Positions 1 through 8,699 of a DNA stretch of 8,699 bases are shown one piece after another. The translations under genes were made by a program, and so were the position numbers. Location of the stretch: contig JASJBO010000320.1 in the NCBI GenBank assembly GCA_030066475.1, forward strand, positions 1-8,699, given 5' to 3'. Position 1 is the first letter of the stretch; the number at the start of each line of letters is the position of its first letter. The DNA is from Myxococcota bacterium. Its GTDB lineage: Bacteria; Myxococcota_A; UBA9160; PR03. The notes beneath the pieces were generated by a model. It saw only the letters and a list, made by a program, of their open reading frames with translations. It did not search any database and was not told where the DNA came from.

Positions 1-832
1 CGACCAGGTCGGCGTACTCCGCGACGGCCGCGTGCACGTAGCGCCGCACCGCACGCGGCGGCACCCGGTCGAGCGCCGGGTACTCCGCCACGACCTGGCG
101 CAGGGCCTCCAGGTCGGGCGCCTCCTCACCCTCGGCGACCGGCTCGACGTCGGGGTGCAGCAGCTCCTTCCAGAACCGGTACCGCTTCACGTCGCCGGTG
201 ACGAGCAGGGTCGTGCCCTTCTTCACGAGCTCCTGGAGCGCCTCGCCTCCGTGGAACCACTTGAGCTTCACCTGGCCGGTCTCGTCCTCGACCACCGCCT
301 CGAGCACGCGCCCGAAGCGCCCGCCGCGACGCCGCGACGGGACGAAGTCCGCCACCACCACCCGGGCCAGGAAGGTCGCGCGTCGCCCCACCTCGAGCTG
401 ACCCACCGTCGCCAGCTCGCGGCGGTCGTCGTAGCGGGTCGGCAGGTGGAAGAGCAGGTCGGCCACCTGGGCGAGCCCGCGCTTCTCGAGCGCGGCGCCG
501 CGGCGCGGACCGATGCCGCCCACCGCGGTGACCGGCTGCGCCAGCGCCGCCGCGGGCCAGCCCGGCGCCGCGAACGGCGCGAGCCGGCGCAGCGCGACGC
601 CGACGGCGCGCGCCCGCGCAGCGCGGCTGAGCGGCGCCCCGAACGCCTTCTCGACCCGCTCCAGCTCGCGCCGCACCTCGCGCGGAACCGCCAGCTTCCG
701 CGCCCGCGCCGCCGCCCCCGCGACCGTCGCCTCGAAATCGAGCACCCGGTCCGGCGCGAGCTCGTCGCGCGCCGCGAACCGCAGCGGCGCCAGCACGGCC
801 TCCAGAGCCGCGGCGAAGGGCGTCCGAGCCAC
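1..832 (-). CDS. recG: ATP-dependent DNA helicase RecG, N-terminal part (runs off the window)
   Basis: RecG unwinds and remodels stalled replication forks and Holliday junctions. Only the first 277 codons are present; the helicase domains lie beyond position 1. Reading from GTG 832-830, residues 1-100 are an Ala/Arg-rich N-terminal extension, absent from the short E. coli-type RecG but seen in longer family members. The hallmark GGIGPRRGAALEKRGL (about 105-120) follows, then DLLFHLPTRYDDRREL (125-140), which matches the RecG junction-recognition start. Next comes an OB-fold wedge domain (about 145-235) with GQVKLKWF and LLHPDVEPV, equivalent to the MRFFN and MIHPEY segments of E. coli RecG. 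An in-frame TAG at 883-881 limits the start. GTG 832 is the first start codon after it, but it has no clear Shine-Dalgarno sequence, and GTG 796 is an alternative. No frameshift is visible. The family call is firm and the exact start less so. Confidence 0.92.
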   Translation of the reverse strand, partial: MARTPFAAALEAVLAPLRFAARDELAPDRVLDFEATVAGAAARARKLAVPREVRRELERVEKAFGAPLSRAARARAVGVALRRLAPFAAPGWPAAALAQPVTAVGGIGPRRGAALEKRGLAQVADLLFHLPTRYDDRRELATVGQLEVGRRATFLARVVVADFVPSRRRGGRFGRVLEAVVEDETGQVKLKWFHGGEALQELVKKGTTLLVTGDVKRYRFWKELLHPDVEPVAEGEEAPDLEALRQVVAEYPALDRVPPRAVRRYVHAAVAEYADLV

Positions 833-864
833 GAGGAGAAGGTAGCCGGCGCGAACACGTCTTG

Positions 865-929
865 GTGGACTCCGCGGCGCCTACGGCGCCGCTGCGCGCT
901 CCGGCGGCAAAGCCCGCCTCCGCTTGCGG
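865..929 (+). repeat. REP-like element, copy D (diverged, inverted to A-C)
   Basis: This copy begins GTGGAC and ends CTTGCGG on the plus strand, the reverse complement of the layout of copies A, B and C. Both internal hairpins are enlarged compared with A. One has arms GGCGG (903-907) and CCGCC (914-918). The other has 8-bp arms 874-881 and 885-892 around a TAC loop. Its end nearest recG is 32 bases before the recG start codon, so it lies in the presumed 5' untranslated or promoter region of recG. Confidence 0.7.
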
Positions 930-1027
930 CTTCCCCCTTCGATCCTGGCGGAGGAGCCTACGGGAGCTTCGATCGTGAGGCCGTCTCGCCGGCCTGCCCA
1001 GCCAGTCGAAGCCGCCGAGGTCGCCCG

Positions 1028-1082
1028 CGCAAGCGGAGGCGAAGCCGGAGCGCGCAGCGAGCCGAAGGCGACCGTAGTCCAC
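1028..1082 (-). repeat. REP-like element, copy A
   Basis: On the plus strand this copy starts CGCAAGCGGAGGCG and ends AGTCCAC. Its first 44 bases are identical to copy B, and over 54 aligned bases there are two differences. It contains two mini-hairpins with GAA loops: GGC/GCC arms at 1038-1040 and 1044-1046, and GCC/GGC arms at 1061-1063 and 1067-1069. In the GTGGACT-first orientation, minus here, one frame would encode a peptide resembling RLRLAARSGFASAC. I regard that as a by-product rather than a gene. Confidence 0.75.
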
Positions 1083-1090
1083 AAGGACGC

Positions 1091-1144
1091 CGCAAGCGGA
1101 GGCGAAGCCGGAGCGCGCAGCGAGCCGAAGGCGAGCGAAGTCCA
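1091..1144 (-). repeat. REP-like element, copy B
   Basis: This copy is in direct repeat with copy A, starts 63 bases after it, and matches it at 52 of 54 positions. It has the same two mini-hairpins (1101-1109 and 1124-1132). The near identity of A and B next to the more diverged C and D suggests a recent local duplication, which is inference. Confidence 0.75.
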
Positions 1145-1187
1145 TCAGGCCGCCTCCGCCCACCGCCGAGCCCCTTGCCGGCACCTC

Positions 1188-1236
1188 CGCAAGCGCCGAA
1201 GGCGCGCGCAGCGAGCCGCAGGCGAGCGAAGTCCAC
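1188..1236 (-). repeat. REP-like element, copy C (diverged)
   Basis: This copy shares the starting CGCAAGCG and ending GCGAAGTCCAC with copy B, but the middle is shorter. The first hairpin here is GCGCC-GAA-GGCGC (1193-1205), replacing the GGC-GAA-GCC of A and B. The second is GCC-GCA-GGC (1215-1223). The sequence changes but pairing is kept. The copy lies a few bases beyond the palindrome that follows the carB stop codon. Confidence 0.65.
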
Positions 1237-1242
1237 GAGCCA

Positions 1243-1263
1243 GGCGCGGCCTCCGGCCGCGCC
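1243..1263 (-). terminator. Perfect 9-bp hairpin just after the carB stop; possible terminator
   Basis: Arms GGCGCGGCC (1243-1251) and GGCCGCGCC (1255-1263) are perfect complements around a 3-base loop. They start 4 bases after the carB stop codon in the direction of transcription. The stem is entirely G-C and would be very stable in RNA. No run of U follows on the transcript (the next bases are TGGCTCG), so it does not meet the usual intrinsic-terminator pattern. It may instead stabilise the mRNA 3' end or act with Rho. The structure is certain; the role is a guess. Confidence 0.4.
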
Positions 1264-1267
1264 GTCG

Positions 1268-4477
<3,210 letters not shown>

Positions 4478-4478
4478 G

Positions 4479-5680
<1,202 letters not shown>

Positions 5681-5684
<4 letters not shown>

Positions 5685-6976
5685 GGCAGCAGCACTCCGC
5701 GCTCCAGGTCGTAGGCGAGCCGTCCTCCGACCACGGTCGCGACGTTGCGGCCCGTGAGCTCCTGGCCGGCCCAGGGAGAGTTGCGGCTCTTCGAGTACCC
5801 CTTGGCGGGGTCGTAGGTCCAGCGCCGCTCGGGGTCGATCACGCACACGTCCGCCGGGGCGCCCAGCTCGAGGCGGCCCTCCGGGCGGCCCAGGATGCGT
5901 GCCGGGGCGTCGGTGAGCGTGCGCACCCAGTCGATCGGTCGCAGCATGCCGCTCCGCACCAGGTCGAGCGTCACGGGCACCGCCGTCTCGAAGCCGATCA
6001 CGCCCGGCGGCGCCGCGGTGAACTCGACGTCCTTCTCGTGCACCGCGTGCGGCGCGTGGTCGGTGGCGATCGCGTCGATGGTGCGGTCGGCCAGCGCTTC
6101 GCGGCAGGCGCGCGCATCGTCGTCGGAGCGCAGCGGGGGCGCCATCTTCGTGTTGGTGTCGTAGCCGAGCGTGGCCTCGTCGCAGAGCTCGAGGTGGTGC
6201 GGCGTCACCTCGTTGGTCACGTGCACGCCGCGCTCGCGCGCGGCGCGGATCAGCTCGAGCGCGCCGGCGGTCGAGACGTGCGCCACGTGCAGGTGCGCGC
6301 CGGTCACCTCGGCCAGCAGGATGTCGCGCGCCACGTGGATCACCTCGGCCACCGCCGGGTTGCCGGGCAGGCCCAGCCGCGTGGAGACCGGGCCCTCGTT
6401 CACCACTCCGCCGCGCACCAGGGTGCGGTCCTCGGCGTGGGTGATCACCGGCCGCCCGACCAGGCGCGAGTACTCGAGCACGCGCCGCATCACGCCGGAG
6501 TCCATGATGGTCTTGCCGTCGTCGCTGAAGGCGACCGCGCCGGCGTCGACCAGCGCGGACATCTCGGTCATCACCTCGCCGGCCAGCCCCCGGGTGGCCG
6601 CGGCGATCGGGTAGACGCGCGCCGGCGAGTCCTGCCGCGCGCGCTCCAGGATGTACTCGGTGACCGAGGGGTCGTCGTTCACCGGCTGCGTGTTGGCCAT
6701 GCAGGCCACCGCCGAGAAGCCGCCCGCCACCGCGGAGCGGCCGCCCGAGCCGATGTCCTCCTTGTACTCCTGGCCGGGCTCACGCAGGTGGGTGTGGAGG
6801 TCGATCAGGCCGGGGGCCACCCAGCAGCCGCCGGCGTCGACGGTCTCGGCGTCGGACACCTCGAGCCCGGCCCCGACCGCGGCGATCCGGCCGTCCTCGA
6901 CCAGCACGTCGGCGGCCTCGTCGCGGCCGCTCGCCGGGTCGAGGACGCGCCCTCCGCGGATCCAGATGCGCTCCAT
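5681..6976 (-). CDS. pyrC: Dihydroorotase, class I (AllB/PyrC amidohydrolase type)
   Basis: This enzyme cyclises carbamoyl aspartate to dihydroorotate, the third step of UMP synthesis. The 431-residue protein has the amidohydrolase layout: a small N-terminal beta-segment with GGRVLDP, then a metal-dependent TIM barrel. All expected ligands are visible: H61 and H63 in [11 protein letters not shown]153 in FSDDGK (aspartate in place of the carboxylated lysine of class II enzymes), H180 in ITHAED, H233 in VAHVSTA and D306 in ATDHAPH. Substrate residues R65 and N95 are present. It is therefore predicted to be active, unlike the pseudo-dihydroorotases partnered with some transcarbamoylases. It starts at ATG 6976, 14 nt after the pyrB stop, with GGAG at 6987-6990. 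Class I enzymes often form a complex with PyrB; the adjacency here fits that but does not prove it. Confidence 0.97.
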
Positions 6977-6990
6977 CTTCGTGGCGCTCC

Positions 6991-7920
6991 CTATCCCTCT
7001 CGCTCGGGCGAACGGCCCGCGAACAGGTACAGCACGGCCATACGCACGGCGACGCCGTTGCGCACCTGGTCGAGGATCACGCTCGGCCTCTGATCGGCCA
7101 GATCGTGGGCGATCTCAACCCCGCGGTTGATGGGTCCCGGGTGCATGACGATGGCGTCGTCCCGGGCGTAGCGGAGCTTGTCCCGGTCGAGGCCGAAGGT
7201 GGCTGCGTACTCCCGGATGCTGGGGAAGAAGCAGCCCTCGAGGCGCTCCTTCTGGATGCGCAGCAGCATCACGACGTCGGCCCCCTCGATCGCCTCCCGG
7301 AGCGACGTATAGGCCTTCACCCCCAGCGTCTCGACCGCGGGCGGCAGCATGGTGGGCGGCGCCGCCAGCCGCACCTCGGCCCCCAGCTTCGAGAAGGCGT
7401 ACAGGTTCGAACGGGCCACCCGCGAGTGGAGCACGTCGCCCACGATCGTGACCGTGAGTCCGTCGAGGCGCCCCTTCTCCTCCCACACCGTGTAGGCGTC
7501 GAGCAGGGCCTGGGTGGGGTGCTCGTGGGCGCCGTCCCCGGCGTTGACCACCGGGGCGTCGAGCGCGTCGGCCAGCCGCTTGGGGACGCCGGCCACCTCG
7601 TGCCGGACCACCACCGCGTCGGGGTCCATCGCGTCGAGCGTCATGGCCGTGTCGAGGATCCCCTCGGCCTTCTTCAGGCTCGAGCCCGAGGGGGAGAAGT
7701 TGACCACGTCGGCCGAGAGCCGCTTGCCCGCGATCTCGAAGCTGGTGCGGGTGCGGGTCGAGGGCTCGAAGAACAGATTGATGATGGTGCGGCCGCGCAG
7801 GGTGGGCACCTTCTTCACGTCGCGCAGGCCCACCTCGCCCATGCGCGCCGAGGTCTCCAGGATGCGCTCCAGGTCGGCGCGGTCGAGATCCTCGATCCCC
7901 AGCAGGTCGCGTCCGATCAT
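6991..7920 (-). CDS. pyrB: Aspartate carbamoyltransferase, catalytic subunit
   Basis: PyrB transfers the carbamoyl group to aspartate, the committed step of pyrimidine synthesis. The 309-residue protein has the carbamoyl-phosphate domain with STRTRTSFE (S54-T55-R56-T57), the R106-H107 pair, and HEHPTQ (132-137). The aspartate domain carries [12 protein letters not shown] (161-172) and MHPGPINRG (259-267). The flexible loop contains K83 and K84 in SSLKKAEG, where many relatives have SKGE; the catalytic lysine appears retained. Its length is that of a simple catalytic chain without an N-terminal extension, and no pyrI regulatory chain lies nearby. The ATG at 7920 overlaps the pyrR stop by 4 bp (ATGA), with the purine run AAGGGGG at 7927-7933 as ribosome binding site. 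It is probably translationally coupled to pyrR, so PyrR binding upstream could affect it too. Confidence 0.98.
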   Translation of the reverse strand: MIGRDLLGIEDLDRADLERILETSARMGEVGLRDVKKVPTLRGRTIINLFFEPSTRTRTSFEIAGKRLSADVVNFSPSGSSLKKAEGILDTAMTLDAMDPDAVVVRHEVAGVPKRLADALDAPVVNAGDGAHEHPTQALLDAYTVWEEKGRLDGLTVTIVGDVLHSRVARSNLYAFSKLGAEVRLAAPPTMLPPAVETLGVKAYTSLREAIEGADVVMLLRIQKERLEGCFFPSIREYAATFGLDRDKLRYARDDAIVMHPGPINRGVEIAHDLADQRPSVILDQVRNGVAVRMAVLYLFAGRSPEREG

Positions 7921-8555
7921 GCCGTTCCCCCTTCCGGCTCGTCGAAGACCACCATCTCGAGCGGACCTTCGAGCCCGCCGTGAAGACCGCGCAGCTGCAC
8001 CCGGTCGCCGCGCCGGGTCGGGATGTTCTTGCCCACGTAGTCGATCCGGATCGGCAGCTCGCGGTGGCCGCGGTCGACCAGGCCCACCACCTGCACCGCG
8101 CGCGGCCGCCCGAAGTCCATCAGCGCGTCCATCGCCGCGCGAATCGTGCGCCCGGTGCTGACCACGTCGTCGACCAGCACGACCACGTGCTCGTCGACCG
8201 CCGACGGCATCTCGGTGCGGCGCAGCGCCGGCCGCTCGCCCTTGGTGGTGAGGTCGTCGCGGTACAGGGTGGTGTCGAGGATCCCGACGGGCGGCTCGAC
8301 CCCGGCGATGTCGCGCAGGTTGCGCGCGATCGCGCGCGCCAGGGGCACCCCGCCGTTGGGGATGCCGATCAGGTAGATCGTCTCGGGCTGCTCGTTGCGC
8401 TCGAGCACCTCGTGGGCGATGCGGACCAGGGCGCGCTGGATCGCGGTGTCGTCGAGCACGACCCGGGGGGCGTCGGAGGGCTCGGGGGCGCCGGCCGTGG
8501 CAGGCGCGCGGGCGGCGTGGGACGCGTCGCTGGGGGTATCGCTCAAGCTCTGCAC
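7917..8555 (-). CDS. pyrR: PyrR, bifunctional pyr operon RNA-binding regulator / uracil phosphoribosyltransferase
   Basis: PyrR binds pyr mRNA when UMP is plentiful and lowers operon expression; many homologues also convert uracil and PRPP to UMP. The 212-residue protein has a type I phosphoribosyltransferase fold with the PRPP loop [14 protein letters not shown] (124-137). The PyrR-specific segment [19 protein letters not shown] (161-180) follows. The conserved core begins at about residue 32 ([18 protein letters not shown]). Residues 1-30 are an Ala/Pro/Ser-rich extension beyond the usual length of about 180. GTG 8555 is the furthest-upstream start, because an in-frame TAA lies at 8582-8580. 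It has a Shine-Dalgarno GAGG, whereas GTG 8459 (residue 33) has none, so the extension is probably translated. Residues equivalent to B. subtilis T18 and T41, linked to RNA binding as I recall, are V44 and N67 here. Confidence 0.96.
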   Translation of the reverse strand: MQSLSDTPSDASHAARAPATAGAPEPSDAPRVVLDDTAIQRALVRIAHEVLERNEQPETIYLIGIPNGGVPLARAIARNLRDIAGVEPPVGILDTTLYRDDLTTKGERPALRRTEMPSAVDEHVVVLVDDVVSTGRTIRAAMDALMDFGRPRAVQVVGLVDRGHRELPIRIDYVGKNIPTRRGDRVQLRGLHGGLEGPLEMVVFDEPEGGTA

Positions 8556-8587
8556 CTTTGTCCGCCTCGCGGGACGGACTTAAAAGG
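8555..8587 (-). promoter_or_regulatory. PyrR-binding RNA element covering the pyrR ribosome binding site
   Basis: Read as minus-strand RNA, CCUUU (8587-8583) pairs with AAAGG (8559-8555). An unpaired UAA (8582-8580) follows, then an upper stem GUCCG (8579-8575) with CGGAC (8564-8560), closing the ten-base loop UCCCGCGAGG (8574-8565). This matches the known PyrR-site layout: a lower stem with CUUU/AAAG, a purine bulge, and a loop of the form UCCnGnGAGG, every fixed position of which is present. The loop contains the pyrR Shine-Dalgarno GAGG and the lower stem uses the first G of the GTG start. Binding should therefore block ribosome entry, giving translational feedback as reported for mycobacterial pyr operons. 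The match was made by eye, without a covariance model. Confidence 0.85.
8565..8568 (-). promoter_or_regulatory. Ribosome binding site of pyrR, inside the PyrR loop
   Basis: GAGG on the minus strand lies 9 nt before the GTG start at 8555 and decides that start. The same four bases are the conserved 3' end of the PyrR-recognition loop, so ribosome and PyrR would compete for them. Confidence 0.75.
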
Positions 8588-8611
8588 GCCCTCGGCTGCA
8601 GTTAGCGTACC

Positions 8612-8635
8612 GGCTGGCCGGGCGTCCTGCCAGCC
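8612..8635 (-). other. Leader hairpin upstream of the PyrR element
   Basis: In the transcript direction GGCUGGC (8635-8629) can pair with GCCAGCC (8618-8612) around a 10-base loop. It lies about 24 bases upstream of the PyrR element and has no U-run after it, so it is not an intrinsic terminator. It may be upstream of, or overlap, the operon promoter; no convincing -35/-10 pair was found in 8589-8664. Its role is unknown. Confidence 0.35.
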
Positions 8636-8664
8636 TCCTGATTCCAAACGGTGTTCTCTAGCTG

Positions 8665-8699
8665 GTGGACTTCGTTCGGCTGCGCCTCACTGCGCGCGC
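8665..8699 (+). repeat. REP-like element, copy E (cut by the window edge)
   Basis: Starting GTGGACTTCG on the plus strand, this matches the reverse complement of the 3' part of copies A-C and the orientation of copy D. The mini-hairpin here is GGC-TGC-GCC (8678-8686). Its arms are swapped relative to the GCC/GGC arms of copy A when read on the same strand, so pairing is preserved. The copy lies upstream of the pyr leader and continues past the window. Together with the copies after carB, the pyr operon is flanked by this element on both sides. Confidence 0.6.

Larger units (their letters stand above)
833..1267. other. Repeat-filled intergenic spacer between carB and recG
   Basis: This stretch of 435 bases holds no gene that I can support. 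It contains four copies of a GC-rich element (D at 865-929, A at 1028-1082, B at 1091-1144, C at 1188-1236) and a palindrome just after the carB stop. D is inverted relative to A, B and C. Between D and A lie about 98 unique bases (930-1027), in which only the short direct repeat TTCGATC stood out. Several frames stay open across the spacer, but their products are low-complexity Arg/Ala/Ser peptides caused by the repeats and high GC. A recG promoter would have to lie here; no convincing -35/-10 pair was found. Confidence 0.8.

Noticed and set aside
268..858. 196-codon minus-strand frame at the recG start
   Set aside because: It is in a different frame from the RecG motifs (GGIGPRRG, FHLPTRYDDR) and has only Arg/Ser-rich low-complexity sequence.
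1028..1236. Possible CRISPR array (three direct repeats)
   Set aside because: Spacing is irregular (9 and 43 bases between copies), copy C is diverged, copy D is inverted, and no cas gene is present.
5685..5846. Upstream extension of carA by 54 codons
   Set aside because: These codons lie within pyrC in another frame and show no CarA similarity. The ATG at 5684 has a Shine-Dalgarno sequence and overlaps the pyrC stop.
6038..7983. Long plus-strand frames opposite pyrC and pyrB (6038-7093 and 7105-7983)
   Set aside because: These are antisense shadows of well-supported genes, rich in His, Arg, Gly and Val with no domain pattern.
8589..8664. Sigma-70-like promoter for the pyr operon (candidates TACGCT or GCTAAC as -10, TTGGAA as -35)
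   Set aside because: No pair has both acceptable sequence and 16-18 base spacing, so the promoter cannot be placed from sequence alone.

Overview
The window is a high-GC (roughly 70% by eye) bacterial chromosome segment. Every gene I can support lies on the minus strand. Read in the direction of transcription, from high to low coordinates, it holds a short leader, then pyrR, pyrB, pyrC, carA and carB, then a gene-poor spacer full of repeats, then the 5' part of recG, which runs off the window at position 1. The five pyr/car genes are complete. No mobile-element gene, tRNA, rRNA or CRISPR array was seen.

The pyr/car block (1268-8555) is one very tight operon. pyrR/pyrB and pyrC/carA overlap by 4 bp (ATGA), carA and carB are 1 nt apart, and pyrB and pyrC are 14 nt apart. 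CarA and CarB make carbamoyl phosphate from glutamine, bicarbonate and ATP. PyrB (aspartate transcarbamoylase) condenses it with aspartate. PyrC (a class I dihydroorotase with all its metal ligands) closes the ring to dihydroorotate. PyrR is the uridine-nucleotide-responsive RNA-binding regulator. Genes for the later steps of UMP synthesis (pyrD, pyrE, pyrF) are not in the window.

The most informative regulatory feature lies directly before pyrR. Positions 8555-8587 read, as RNA, as a hairpin with the PyrR-binding loop pattern UCCnGnGAGG. The loop contains the pyrR Shine-Dalgarno sequence, and the base of the stem takes in the first base of the GTG start codon. This suggests that PyrR represses translation of its own operon, rather than acting through a transcription attenuator.

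The spacer 833-1267 and the window's right edge carry copies of a GC-rich element of about 55 bp: A and B nearly identical, C and D diverged, E truncated by the edge. Each full copy has two small hairpins whose arms change in compensating ways between copies, as in REP-like elements. Copies D and A are inverted and could fold back on each other upstream of recG.

The gene order pyrR-pyrB-pyrC-carA-carB, the high GC and a RecG with an N-terminal extension of about 100 residues would fit a member of the former Deltaproteobacteria (Myxococcota, Desulfobacterota and relatives). That placement is inference, and the sequence alone does not fix it.
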